Source of the DNA: CBDDFV01 sp965227335
GTDB taxonomy: Bacteria; Planctomycetota; Phycisphaerae; Phycisphaerales; SM1A02
Length of the DNA stretch: 64,000 nucleotides
Assembly: GCA_965227335.1 (NCBI GenBank)
Contig: CBDDFV010000006.1
Coordinates: 310,001-374,000 of the forward strand
Direction: 5' to 3'
Positions 43,638-52,567 of the stretch are shown here, piece by piece. Position 1 is the first letter of the stretch, and the number at the start of each line of letters is the position of its first letter. A model generated the notes under the pieces. The model did no database searches. It had not been told where the DNA came from and saw only the letters and a program-made list of their open reading frames with translations. The position numbers were made by a program, and so were the translations under genes.

Positions 43638-45203
43638 ATGGCCCCCACCGAGCAGTCCGAAGCGAGCATCCTCGAAACGATTCAGTCGCTGATCGTCGCG
43701 TTCGTGATGGCGATGACCTTTCGCGGCTTCGTGCTCGAAGGGTTTGTCATCCCGACCGGCTCGATGGCCCCGACGCTGATGGGACAGCACACGCTGTGGA
43801 CGTCGCCGGAGACCGGGGCCACCTTTCGCATCGACGCCGCGTCCCTGCGGAGTTTCTCCGCCGACACCGAGATTCCCATCCCGGACCCGATGCTCGGGCC
43901 CGACAGCCGCGTAACGGCGGCCACCGCGGCGGAGATGGCGTCGCAGGTGCGGATGGGCGACCGCATCCTCGTGCTCAAGTCGATGTATCCCTTCCGGGAG
44001 CCGAGTCGGTGGGACGTCGTCGTCTTCAAGACGCCGACCTCGCCGAAGGGCGACAAGGAAAACTACATCAAGCGGCTCGTCGGCCTGCCGAACGAGAAGA
44101 CGCTGCTCGCCGACGGCGACGTCTTCGCCGGCCCGGCCGAAACCGGCGGCGACCGACTCGACGACCTCGTCGTCCAGCGCAAGCCGGAGCACATCCAGCG
44201 CGCCGTCTGGCAGCCGGTCTACGACAGCGACTACATCCCGCTGCGGTCGCTCAAGGGCACGAGCTGGGAGCAGTCCCCGTGGTCCGGCGATGACTGGACC
44301 ACCGCCGGCGTTCGAGCCTTCACCACCGACTCCGACGATCGCACCGAACTCACGTGGAGCCACGACCGCCTGCCCATCACCGACTGGAACGCCTACGACA
44401 TCACCCAGTACCGGCTCTACGACCTTGAGAACAACCCCGGCATCACGCCCGTGCCGGTCTCCGACATCCGGATCGCGGCGGCGATCGAACCGCAGGCGAC
44501 CGGCCTCGAAACCACCTTTGAACTCCAGACCCGGGAACACGTCTTTGCGTTCACGCTGACTGCCGACGAAGCCCGCGTCTCGTACTGGCCGATCGGTCGG
44601 CCCGACGCCGTCGTCGACGAGAAGACCGCCCCGTTCGCCTGGCGGGTCGGGGCGGCGACGCCGGTCGAGTTCTGGCACGTCGACCAGTCGATGCAGCTCT
44701 TCGTCGACGGCGACCGCATCCTCAACCTCGAATACGACTGGCGTCCGATCGAGCGGTACGAGAACGCCTCGGGCGGCGCGTTCGAGAACATCGGGCCGTA
44801 CGACATTCCGAACGTCGGGCGACCGCCGCAACTCGTCTGGCGATTCGAAGGCGCGCCGACGACCCTCCGACGCGTGCGGGTCGACCGCGACCTGTTCTAT
44901 CGCGCGGTCAGCCTGCCGAACCAGCGGGCCCCGGGCTTCGCGACGCATCCCGACACGGTGGCGGTGCTCGGTCCGGATCACTTCATGATGCTCGGCGACA
45001 ACAGTCCTGCGTCCTCGGACTCCCGCGTGTGGGGCGCGTCCGATCCGCTCGTCGTGACGCAGATCGACCCCGCCCCGTTCGTGGTGCACCGCAAGCTGCT
45101 GCTCGGCAAGGCGTGGTCGGTCTACTTCCCGTCTCCGTACCGACTCGGCAACACGAAGTACCGCATCGTGCCGGACTTCGGGCGACTGCGGCTGATCCGC
45201 TGA
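43638..45203 (+). CDS. lepB: signal peptidase I with large internal insert
   Basis: This 521-residue protein has the N-terminal membrane segment and the catalytic dyad Ser42 (VIPTGSMAPTL) and Lys145 (NYIKRLVGLPNE). The C-terminal box is MLGDNSPASSDSR. Normal signal peptidases are 200-330 residues. Here about 270 residues lie between the Lys box and the last box, with beta-rich sequence including WHVDQSMQLFVDGDRILNLE. The insert may add a substrate-binding or sugar-like domain outside the membrane. It acts by cleaving signal peptides of exported proteins such as those in this window. Confidence 0.93.
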   Translation: MAPTEQSEASILETIQSLIVAFVMAMTFRGFVLEGFVIPTGSMAPTLMGQHTLWTSPETGATFRIDAASLRSFSADTEIPIPDPMLGPDSRVTAATAAEMASQVRMGDRILVLKSMYPFREPSRWDVVVFKTPTSPKGDKENYIKRLVGLPNEKTLLADGDVFAGPAETGGDRLDDLVVQRKPEHIQRAVWQPVYDSDYIPLRSLKGTSWEQSPWSGDDWTTAGVRAFTTDSDDRTELTWSHDRLPITDWNAYDITQYRLYDLENNPGITPVPVSDIRIAAAIEPQATGLETTFELQTREHVFAFTLTADEARVSYWPIGRPDAVVDEKTAPFAWRVGAATPVEFWHVDQSMQLFVDGDRILNLEYDWRPIERYENASGGAFENIGPYDIPNVGRPPQLVWRFEGAPTTLRRVRVDRDLFYRAVSLPNQRAPGFATHPDTVAVLGPDHFMMLGDNSPASSDSRVWGASDPLVVTQIDPAPFVVHRKLLLGKAWSVYFPSPYRLGNTKYRIVPDFGRLRLIR

Positions 45204-45242
45204 CGCAAACGACGACGTCTCCACAATCTGCGCAAAACGACA

Positions 45243-45294
45243 AGCCGCCGCGCTGATGCGCGGGCGGCTCGTCCCGTCTCCCCTCCAAGGGGAG
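45243..45294 (+). other. two hairpins after lepB
   Basis: AGCCGCCGCGC pairs with GCGCGGGCGGCT (one bulge) at 45243-45269, and CTCCCC pairs with GGGGAG at 45278-45294. No T-tract follows either stem, so termination may be Rho-dependent or bidirectional. Confidence 0.45.
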
Positions 45295-45335
45295 CATGTG
45301 GAGACATCGAGATCAGGCGCCGGGGCGGGACGTGG

Positions 45336-46634
45336 TCAGGCGACCGGGCCCCACGCCGCGAGGAGGATGGAGAGATCGGCGGGACCGACGACGCCGTCGC
45401 CGTCGAGGTCGGCGGGACAGCCGACGCACGGGCCCCACGCGGCGAGCATCGCGGCGAGATCGCTCGCGTCGACCGCCCCGTCGTCGTTGAGGTCGGGGGA
45501 CGACATCGGCGTGCAGGTGTCGTTGATCAGCACTGACATGTCGGAGGAATCACGGTTGGCGCTGACGAGGTCGGCGAGACCGTCGCCGTCGAGATCGGCC
45601 GCGGCGATGGTCTCGGGATTGATCCCGCACGGCCGAAGCTGCGGCCCGCCGAAGACGCCGCCGCCGAGGTTCTTCAGCAGCGTGAAGTTGTTCGAGTCCT
45701 GGTTGCCGAGGGCGAGATCCGCGAGACCGTCGCAGTCCATGTCCATCGCGATGCAACCGGACGTCCCGACGCCGCCGGTGTTGTACGGCGTCGCCGGACC
45801 GAACGCCCCCCCGCCGCCGTTGATGAACACGACCGCGTTGTTGACGCCGACGTTGTCATCTTCAGCTCCGGTCGCGATGTCCATGTCGCCGTCGTTGTCG
45901 AGGTCGGCGATATCGACGCCCTCGGCCTGGTTCGGCGCGGTGGAGAGCGTCTGCCAGTCGACGAACACGCCGCGCTCGTTCCGAAAGAGACGCACGTTGA
46001 AGGCGTCGTTGTTGGTGACCGCGAGATCACGATCGCCGTCGCCGTCGAGATCGCCGAACGACGCCGCGCGAGGCTCGCCCGGGGACGTCAGCGTCTGCGT
46101 CGTGAAGTTCGCGGCGCCGTCGTTGGTGAGCACCGACGCCGTGTTCGAACCACGGTTGGCGATCGCGAGATCGAGGTCGCCGTCGCCGTCGTGGTCGGCG
46201 ATGTCCATGCCCCGCCCGTTGGCCCCGATCGACGCGGACGAGCCCTCGACGAACACGAGGCCGCCCTGGTTGAGGTAGACGCGGACCTGGAGCAGGTTGC
46301 GGAGAATGACCGCGAGGTCCATGTCGCCGTCGCCGTCCAGATCGCCCGCGACGATCTCCTCCGGCTGCGAGCCGGCGGGCATGGGAATGGTCGGACCGAC
46401 CGCGAAGGCGCCGGTCCCGTCGTTGATCAGGATCGCCACCCGGCTCGGGAAACGGACGCCGGTGGCGAGATCGACGTCGCCGTCGCCATCGAGGTCGCCC
46501 GTCGCCGCTCCGCCCGGCTGGGCCCCGGCGTTGTAGTTGATCGTCGGCGCAAAGGTGAATTGAGCGACCGCGAAGGACGAGCAGAAGAGCATCGGCGCAG
46601 CAACCGCCGCGACCGTCATGGGAATGTGTCGCAT
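45336..46634 (-). CDS. secreted FG-GAP/VCBS repeat protein with dockerin-like C-terminus
   Basis: This 432-residue protein has a signal peptide ending near SFAVA-QF. At least seven FG-GAP/VCBS blade units follow, each with D-DGDGDxDLA calcium loops (TGDLDGDGDVDLATGV, AGDLDGDGDMDLAVIL and so on). It ends with two dockerin-like loops (DLNDDGAVDASDLAAMLA and DLDGDGVVGPADLSILLA). It should form a beta-propeller outside the cell, probably surface-associated. The ATG at 46634 is preferred because AAGGAG lies 8 nt upstream; the upstream in-frame extension is not coding-like. Confidence 0.88.
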   Translation of the reverse strand: MRHIPMTVAAVAAPMLFCSSFAVAQFTFAPTINYNAGAQPGGAATGDLDGDGDVDLATGVRFPSRVAILINDGTGAFAVGPTIPMPAGSQPEEIVAGDLDGDGDMDLAVILRNLLQVRVYLNQGGLVFVEGSSASIGANGRGMDIADHDGDGDLDLAIANRGSNTASVLTNDGAANFTTQTLTSPGEPRAASFGDLDGDGDRDLAVTNNDAFNVRLFRNERGVFVDWQTLSTAPNQAEGVDIADLDNDGDMDIATGAEDDNVGVNNAVVFINGGGGAFGPATPYNTGGVGTSGCIAMDMDCDGLADLALGNQDSNNFTLLKNLGGGVFGGPQLRPCGINPETIAAADLDGDGLADLVSANRDSSDMSVLINDTCTPMSSPDLNDDGAVDASDLAAMLAAWGPCVGCPADLDGDGVVGPADLSILLAAWGPVA

Positions 46635-46752
46635 GGTGAAACTCCTTGAGGGGACGCCCCGGCTCGCGGCAGTGCGGATCGGGTGTCGCTTCTCAGAGAT
46701 CGCATCGAATGCTCGAAATACACCACGGCGTGAAAACAACGCTCGCCAACGA

Positions 46753-46782
46753 CAACGCCGCCCGCGAAGGCGGACGGCGTTG
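46753..46782 (-). terminator. hairpin after the ribosomal operon
   Basis: CAACGCCG-CCGC and its complement form a strong stem with a CTTCGC-type loop, 54 bp past the rplQ stop. The T-rich part is weak (TCGTTG), but the stem is the likely end of the ribosomal operon. Confidence 0.5.
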
Positions 46783-46836
46783 CTGCGTTCGTTCGTCGGA
46801 GCATCGGTCTTCCCGGGGAGGGAAGGCCGGCGAGGA

Positions 46837-47499
46837 TTACTCCTCTTCGCCGCTCTTCTCGGGCGCTTCGGCCTCGGATTCGGCGGGAGCGGGCGCCGGT
46901 TCGGCGACCGCGGCCGCGCTGCCGCCGCCCTTGCGGAGCTGCGCGGCGAAGGCGGTGCGTCGATCGGCCTTGGCCCGACGCCGGGAGACGGAGCCCCCGC
47001 CGCGATCCGGACCGTCTTCCTGACCGACGAGCTGGAGCAGCACCAGATCGGCGCCGTCGCCGAGGCGATGCCGGCCGAGCTTGATGATGCGGGTGTAGCC
47101 GCCGTCCCGGTCCTTGAACAGCGGGGCGACGGTCGCCATGAGGTGCTGCACGAGGCGGGGCGCCTTGCGGACGGCGCCGTAGCGGTTGAACTCGATCTCG
47201 CTCTCGGCGGGCAGGTCGAAGAAGTCGTTCGTCTTGCGGGCGTCGGGGACGGCCGGGTCCGCGACCCAGACGTGGATGCGGCGGTCGTTGAGCTTCGACT
47301 CGAGGAGACGACGGGAGTGGAAGTCGCCGCGCTTCGCGAGCGTGATCAGCTTCTCGACGAAGGGCTGAACGGCCTTGGCCTTCGGCATGGTCGTTTCGAT
47401 CTGACCGTGCTCGAAGAGGCCGGCGGCGAGGTTGCGGAGCATCGAGATCCGATGCTCGGTCTTCCGGTTGAGTTGCTTGCCGTGAATGCGGTGACGCAT
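46837..47499 (-). CDS. rplQ: ribosomal protein bL17
   Basis: This 220-residue protein has the bL17 core (about 1-120) beginning MRHRIHGKQLNRKTEHRISM and containing AAGLFEHGQIETTMPKAK. bL17 sits in the 50S subunit near the peptide tunnel exit. The C-terminal 90 residues are an Ala/Glu-rich acidic tail not present in E. coli, ending EAPEKSGEEE. It is the last gene of the operon, after rpoA. Confidence 0.97.
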   Translation of the reverse strand: MRHRIHGKQLNRKTEHRISMLRNLAAGLFEHGQIETTMPKAKAVQPFVEKLITLAKRGDFHSRRLLESKLNDRRIHVWVADPAVPDARKTNDFFDLPAESEIEFNRYGAVRKAPRLVQHLMATVAPLFKDRDGGYTRIIKLGRHRLGDGADLVLLQLVGQEDGPDRGGGSVSRRRAKADRRTAFAAQLRKGGGSAAAVAEPAPAPAESEAEAPEKSGEEE

Positions 47500-47592
47500 G
47501 ACTGAATTCTCCTCGCGACGAACGATGCGCGATGATGTCTGGAATCGAAATCCCGGCGACGGCTTCCGCCGTCGACGGGGATGAGTCAGTGA

Positions 47593-48615
47593 TCAGCCCT
47601 CGACCGCAGCGGGGACGCCTTCGGGCTGGTAGCCGTCGGGCAGCTGCATGCCGAGACTGAGGTCCAGTTCTTCGAGCTTGCGCTTGATCTCGCGGAGCGA
47701 GGTCTTGCCGAAGCTGCGGAGGCTGAGCAGGTGCGTCTCGTCCTGCTGGACGAGTTCGGCCACCGTGCGGATCTTCGCGGACTCCAGGCAGTTGGACGCC
47801 CGGACCGAGAGATCGAGTTCGGCGACCGGCATGTTGAGCTTGCGGATGAGCTCCTCGTCGACGGACGCCGCGGCGGACGCTTCGGCGGAGACGCGGTCAT
47901 CGCCGATTTCGTGCTGCTGGACGAAGGGGTTGAGGTGCTTCCGGAGGATCTTCGCCGCCTCGACGAGGGCCATCTCCGGCGAGGTCGTGCCGTCGGTCCA
48001 GACGTCGAGGATCAGCTTGTCGTAGTTGGTGCGCTGCCCGACGCGGGTGTTCTCGACGCGGTAGCGGACCCGCTGGACGGGGCTGAAGATCGCGTCGACG
48101 GGGATCTCGCCGATCTCCTGCTCGTCCCGCCGGGCGTACTGCTCGGACGCCGGCTCGTAGCCGCGGCCCTTGCCGACCGTGAACTCCACTTCGAAGTCGA
48201 CTTCATCGGTCAGGGTGCAGATGACGAGTCCGGGGTTGTGAATGGTGACCGCCGCGTCGGCCTCGATGAGGTCGGCGGTGACTTCGCCCGGACCGGTCGC
48301 GGCGAGGCGCATGGTCTTGGGACCGTCGCCGTCGAGGGAGACGACGAGGTTCTTGACGTTGAGGATGATATCGGAGACGTCCTCGAGCACGCCGCCCATG
48401 GTCGAGAACTCATGCTGGACGCCTTCGATCCGCACCTTGGAGACCGCCGCGCCCTCGATGGACGAGAGCAGAATGCGGCGAAGGCTGTTCCCGACCGTGG
48501 TGCCGAAGCCGCGTTCGAACGGTTCGGCGATGAAGCGGGAAAAGGAGCCGGTGCGCGACTTCTCTTCGATCGTGACTTTGGCGGGCAGTTCAAGCCCGCG
48601 CCATCGAACATGCAT
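47593..48615 (-). CDS. rpoA: RNA polymerase alpha subunit
   Basis: This 340-residue protein has the N-terminal assembly domain (FIAEPFERGFGTTVGNSLRR) and the C-terminal DNA/activator-binding domain (NCLESAKIRTVAELVQ and LSLRSFGKTSLREIKRKLEE). It is the core RNA polymerase subunit that dimerises to start assembly. It lies between rpsK and rplQ, the usual alpha operon place, but rpsD is not present between rpsK and rpoA. Confidence 0.98.
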   Translation of the reverse strand: MHVRWRGLELPAKVTIEEKSRTGSFSRFIAEPFERGFGTTVGNSLRRILLSSIEGAAVSKVRIEGVQHEFSTMGGVLEDVSDIILNVKNLVVSLDGDGPKTMRLAATGPGEVTADLIEADAAVTIHNPGLVICTLTDEVDFEVEFTVGKGRGYEPASEQYARRDEQEIGEIPVDAIFSPVQRVRYRVENTRVGQRTNYDKLILDVWTDGTTSPEMALVEAAKILRKHLNPFVQQHEIGDDRVSAEASAAASVDEELIRKLNMPVAELDLSVRASNCLESAKIRTVAELVQQDETHLLSLRSFGKTSLREIKRKLEELDLSLGMQLPDGYQPEGVPAAVEG

Positions 48616-48782
48616 GATGGTGAAACTCCACGTTCAGCAGACGTCAATCAGGATGACGGCCCGCCGAGGCACGGATCGGACGCCGACCTGCTGAACGTCG
48701 GCGCCCGCCCTTCTGTTCGACGGGCGGAAAACAGGTTGTGGACCGATCCGCCGTCAGGCGGAGCGGAAAGCATCGGAAGAAC

Positions 48783-49154
48783 TCAGACCCGCCGCTTCTT
48801 GGGCGGACGGCAGCCGTTGTGCGGGATCGGGGTGTGATCCTCGACCGCCGTCACCCGCAGACCCGCCGCCTCGAGGGCGGTGATCGCGGACTCGCGGCCC
48901 GACCCCGGACCCTTCACGCGAACCTCGATCTCGTTCATGCCCATCCGCTTCGCCTTGCCGGCGCACTTTTCGGCGGCGCGAGTCGCGGCGAAGGGGGTCG
49001 CCTTGCGGGCGCCCTTGAAGCCGACCGTGCCCGCCGAGTCCCAGCACAGGGTCTCGCCGTTCAGATCGGTGATGGTCACGATCGTGTTGTTGAAGCTCGC
49101 CTTGACGTAGGCGATGCCCTTGATGACGTTCTTGCGAACCTTCTTCTTGGCCAT
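48783..49154 (-). CDS. rpsK: ribosomal protein uS11
   Basis: This 123-residue protein has ASFNNTIVTITDLNGETLCW and GPGSGRESAITALEAAGL, the uS11 signature. It lies on the 30S platform and contacts the mRNA exit region. A start Met-Ala-Lys-Lys-Lys leads a basic N-terminus. It follows rpsM with a 130 bp gap. The 167 bp after it, before rpoA, has no gene. Confidence 0.97.
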   Translation of the reverse strand: MAKKKVRKNVIKGIAYVKASFNNTIVTITDLNGETLCWDSAGTVGFKGARKATPFAATRAAEKCAGKAKRMGMNEIEVRVKGPGSGRESAITALEAAGLRVTAVEDHTPIPHNGCRPPKKRRV

Positions 49155-49284
49155 GAAGCCCTGAACCTCTCGCTCTTGCGGCGCCTTCTCCGATGAACGG
49201 CAGGCGCCTCACGAATGGGTGAATGTCGGACGGAAAGCACCTGGCGGCGACGGCGACCGGGACCGCAGAACGCGGCCCGACGGA

Positions 49285-49662
49285 TCAGCCCTTCACGCCC
49301 TTCTTGCCGGCCACGGTCTTCTTCTTGCCCTTGCGGGTGCGGGCGTTGCAACGCGTCCGCTGACCACGCGTCGGCAGACCCCGGCGATGACGGTCGCCGC
49401 GGTAGCTGCGGATCTCACGCAGACGCTGGATGTTCTGCTGCACCGCGCGACGGAGGGCGCCTTCGACGACGTAGTTCGCGTCGATCACGCCGGCGATCCG
49501 CGACGATTCCTCGTCCGTCAGCTCGCCCGCCTTCTTCTCGGGATCCACGCCCGCCTCTTCGAGAACGTCGTCCGCAAACTTCGGACCGATCCCGTGGACG
49601 TAACGCAGGGCGTAACGGATCTTCTTGCGATCCGGAATGTCAACACCGGCAATACGAGGCAT
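49285..49662 (-). CDS. rpsM: ribosomal protein uS13
   Basis: This 125-residue protein begins MPRIAGVDIPDRKKIRYALR and has the basic C-terminal motif LPTRGQRTRCNARTRKGKKK. uS13 sits at the head of the 30S subunit and contacts the P-site tRNA and the 50S bridge. Gene order rpmJ-rpsM-rpsK is standard. Confidence 0.98.
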   Translation of the reverse strand: MPRIAGVDIPDRKKIRYALRYVHGIGPKFADDVLEEAGVDPEKKAGELTDEESSRIAGVIDANYVVEGALRRAVQQNIQRLREIRSYRGDRHRRGLPTRGQRTRCNARTRKGKKKTVAGKKGVKG

Positions 49663-49744
49663 CGCTCGATCTCCAAATCAGTCCGCGGTCAGGCGGACCA
49701 GGCGAATCCCGGCCGTCGGAACCCGACGACCGCACCCCATCCGA

Positions 49745-49861
49745 TCAGCCCTGACGCTGCTTCAGACGCGGGTTCTTCTTGTTGATGACGTACCGCTTGC
49801 CCTTTCGGATCACGATCTGGCAGTCCTTGGTGCGTCGCTTGATGCTGCTCTGAACTTTCAT
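49745..49861 (-). CDS. rpmJ: ribosomal protein bL36
   Basis: This 38-residue protein is read as MKVQSSIKRRTKDCQIVIRK and continues to NPRLKQRQG, so it is a standard-length bL36. It has only one of the zinc-ligand cysteines (Cys14); the second position is isoleucine, so it seems to be the zinc-free type. It lies between infA and rpsM, the usual order. It is too short to be found by length-filtered ORF scans. Confidence 0.93.
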   Translation of the reverse strand: MKVQSSIKRRTKDCQIVIRKGKRYVINKKNPRLKQRQG

Positions 49862-49921
49862 GGCTCAAACTCGTTTCGAATCTGACTCGAGTCAGATGGA
49901 TTCAATCAGTCAGTCGTCAGG

Positions 49922-50137
49922 TCAGTGCCGGTAGGTGATGCGGCCCTTCGTCATGTCGTAGGGACTCAACTCCACCGTCACCTTGTCGCCCGGAAGAATG
50001 CGGATGAAGAACTTCCGCATCTTGCCGCTCACGTAGGCGAGGATCTCCTGCCCGTTCTCCAGCTTCACCTTGAAACGGGCGTCCGGGAGGGGCTCCACGA
50101 CCTCAGCCTCGAGCGTGATCTTTTCTTCCTTGGGCAT
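49922..50137 (-). CDS. infA: translation initiation factor IF-1
   Basis: This 71-residue OB-fold protein has EVVEPLPDARFKVKLENGQE, followed by MRKFFIRILPGDKV and the C-terminal ELSPYDMTKGRITYR. It binds the 30S A site during initiation. The ATG at 50137 is chosen because that gives the family length; an upstream TTG at 50149 adds four residues. It follows map and precedes rpmJ. Confidence 0.96.
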   Translation of the reverse strand: MPKEEKITLEAEVVEPLPDARFKVKLENGQEILAYVSGKMRKFFIRILPGDKVTVELSPYDMTKGRITYRH

Positions 50138-50139
50138 GG

Positions 50140-51030
50140 TCAGGCACAATCTCCGTGAGAGAAGCCGTCGGCGGTCAGCACGTCCGCTCCGTTCGCGACC
50201 ACCGCGACGGTGTGCTCCACATGACAGGCGATCCGGCCGTCCCGGGTCAGCACCGTCCAGCCGTCCGCCCCCGTCCGGGTCGACGGCCGACCGCAGGTCA
50301 GCATCGGTTCAATGGCCAGAACCATACCCGGTTCGAGGACGAAGTCACCCTCTTCGAGAAAATTTTTGCCCACAAACGCCGGAATCTGCGGAGGTTCGTG
50401 CAGTTTGCGACCGACGCCGTGACCGACATACTCCGTCACCACGCCGAAACCCGCCTCCCGGGCCATCCGCTCCATCACCCCCGCAATCGCGCTCCAGCGA
50501 CGACCCGGCTCGATCGATTCGATCGCCCGGTCCAGGATGGCGCGGCTCACGTCCACCAGACGCCGATGCTCCGGATCGACCGTTCCGACCAGAATCGTGG
50601 ACGCCGCGTCCCCGCACCAGCCGTCCAGCCGGACGCCGCAGTCGAAGGTGACGACGTCGCCCTCACGGATCCGGCGATCGCCGGGAACCCCGTGGACGAT
50701 CTCGTCGTTGATGCTGATGCACGCCGCGCCCGGAAAACCTTCGCCCACCCGGTACGTCGGGTACCAGCGGAAGAGACTCTCGCCCCCCGCGTCGCGAATG
50801 ACGGTGTCGCCGATCTCATCGAGCGTCTGGGTGGAGACGCCGGGCCGGCAGGCGTCGATCATCGCGTTGAGGGCGCGGCGAACGACCTGTCCCGCCCCCC
50901 GCATCGATTCGATCTCCGATGCGCTCCGCCGCGGAATCCGCGTGGTCCGCTCTTCCAGACGCGCGGCGGCGTCCTTCCCGACGGTGCGGGTCGGAGGGGC
51001 GGCGGCGAGGGTGGTGGAGGATGAGGTCAT
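50140..51030 (-). CDS. map: methionine aminopeptidase, type I
   Basis: This 296-residue enzyme removes the N-terminal Met from new proteins. The five metal ligands are visible: the two Asp in TFDCGVRLDGWCGDAA, His in YVGHGVGRKLHE, Glu in LAIEPMLT and Glu in HVEHTVAVV. An N-terminal extension of about 40 residues precedes the catalytic domain. It lies between secY and infA; adk is absent from its usual place beside them. The ATG at 51030 has no strong ribosome binding site. Confidence 0.95.
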   Translation of the reverse strand: MTSSSTTLAAAPPTRTVGKDAAARLEERTTRIPRRSASEIESMRGAGQVVRRALNAMIDACRPGVSTQTLDEIGDTVIRDAGGESLFRWYPTYRVGEGFPGAACISINDEIVHGVPGDRRIREGDVVTFDCGVRLDGWCGDAASTILVGTVDPEHRRLVDVSRAILDRAIESIEPGRRWSAIAGVMERMAREAGFGVVTEYVGHGVGRKLHEPPQIPAFVGKNFLEEGDFVLEPGMVLAIEPMLTCGRPSTRTGADGWTVLTRDGRIACHVEHTVAVVANGADVLTADGFSHGDCA

Positions 51031-51079
51031 CGGGAGATCAGTGGAACAGGGGAACAGTGGAACAAGGGGGAACGGGCGA

Positions 51080-52474
51080 TCAGCCGCGGACGCGTCGTTT
51101 GGGACCGCCGCCTTCGAAGAAGCCGGAGTAGTTCCGCATGAGCAGGTTGGCTTCGATCCGCTGGATGAGGTCGAGGCCGACGGAGACGACGATGAGGAGT
51201 CCGGTGCCGCCGAGGAAGCTGGCGACGAAGAACGGAATATCCATCTGCCGCGCCACGATCGACGGGATCACCGCGATGATGGCGAGGAAGCCGCCGCCCA
51301 CGTAGGTGATCCGCTCCATGACCGTCTCGAGGTACTCGGCGGTGCGGGGGCCGGGTCGGAGGCCGGGGATGAAGCTGCCATTGTCACGGAGCTGCTTCGC
51401 CATGTCTTCCGGGCTGAACTGGACGGTCGTCCAGAAGTAGCTGAAGAAGTAGATCAGGATGATCTCGAAGATGATGTACGGATACTCGCCGATCTGGAAG
51501 TTGTTGTTCAGGAACCGGGTGACGCCCGCCCACCACGTGTTCGGATCGGTGGTGTTGGCCGAGGTGGCGAGGTACCCGAAGATCGACGACGGGAAGATCA
51601 TCAGCGAGCTGGCGAAGATGATCGGCATGACGCCCGCGTGGTTCACGCGGAGGGGCAGGTAGTGTTTCTGCCCGCCGTACATCTTGTTGCCCCGCATCTG
51701 CTTCGCCTGCTGGATCGGGATTCGGCGCTGGGCGAGCGTGATGAGGATTGCGCCTGCGACGACGAACACGAACGCGGCGACGAGGAAGATGACCCCCAGC
51801 ACCCCGATCTGCGATTCGCCGGCGGTCGAGGCGGAGAAGTTGGCCACCACCCACTGCACCGCGTTCGGCATCTGCGCGATGATCCCCGCCGTGAGGATCA
51901 TCGACACGCCGTTGCCGATGCCGTACTTGTCGATCTGCTCGCCGAGCCACATCAGGAACATGGAGCCCGCGGTCAGTCCCGTCAGGCCGGCCATGTAATA
52001 GAGGAGCAGGCCGTTGCCGCTCTGGAACTCGACCTTCACCAGTCCCGACTTCATCATGAAGCTGAGCCACATGACCGCCTGGATCAGGCAGAGGCCGACG
52101 GTGGTGTACCGCGTCCACTCGGTGATCTTCTGCTGCCCGGTCGCGCCTTCCTTCTTGAGCTCCTGCAGACGCGGAATCGCGGTCTGCAGCAACTGGAAGA
52201 TGATCGCGGCCGTGATGTACGGCATGATCCCGAGGCCGAAGATCGTCGACTGCTGCAGCGATCCGCCCGAGAAGATCGAGGCGTACTGGAGCAGCTTGCC
52301 GAACCCCGTCCCCGCATCCGATGCGCTTTGGGCGAAGTTCTTGATCGCCTCCTGATCCGCGCCCGGAATGGGAATCCAGAAGCCGATGCGGTAGATCACG
52401 AGCATCGCGAAGGTGAAGAGCACCTTGTTGCGAAGATCAGGGATCCGGAAAATGTTGAGAAAGGCCTGAAGCAT
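51080..52474 (-). CDS. secY: preprotein translocase subunit SecY
   Basis: This 464-residue membrane protein has ten helices and the SecY signatures GIGNGVSMILTAGIIAQMP and RPGPRTAEYLETVMERITYVGG. It is the central channel for protein export with SecE and SecG. It lies between rplO and map as in most spc operons. The start MLQAFLNIFRIPDLRNKV is typical. Confidence 0.97.
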   Translation of the reverse strand: MLQAFLNIFRIPDLRNKVLFTFAMLVIYRIGFWIPIPGADQEAIKNFAQSASDAGTGFGKLLQYASIFSGGSLQQSTIFGLGIMPYITAAIIFQLLQTAIPRLQELKKEGATGQQKITEWTRYTTVGLCLIQAVMWLSFMMKSGLVKVEFQSGNGLLLYYMAGLTGLTAGSMFLMWLGEQIDKYGIGNGVSMILTAGIIAQMPNAVQWVVANFSASTAGESQIGVLGVIFLVAAFVFVVAGAILITLAQRRIPIQQAKQMRGNKMYGGQKHYLPLRVNHAGVMPIIFASSLMIFPSSIFGYLATSANTTDPNTWWAGVTRFLNNNFQIGEYPYIIFEIILIYFFSYFWTTVQFSPEDMAKQLRDNGSFIPGLRPGPRTAEYLETVMERITYVGGGFLAIIAVIPSIVARQMDIPFFVASFLGGTGLLIVVSVGLDLIQRIEANLLMRNYSGFFEGGGPKRRVRG

Positions 52475-52567
52475 CGTTTCGGTGTCCCGTTCGCGTCGGG
52501 GTCAGTCGCCGGGTCAGTCTGAGAGAACGCCCCACTCACGTGAGTCGGGCGGCCGGAAGCCTCCCGG

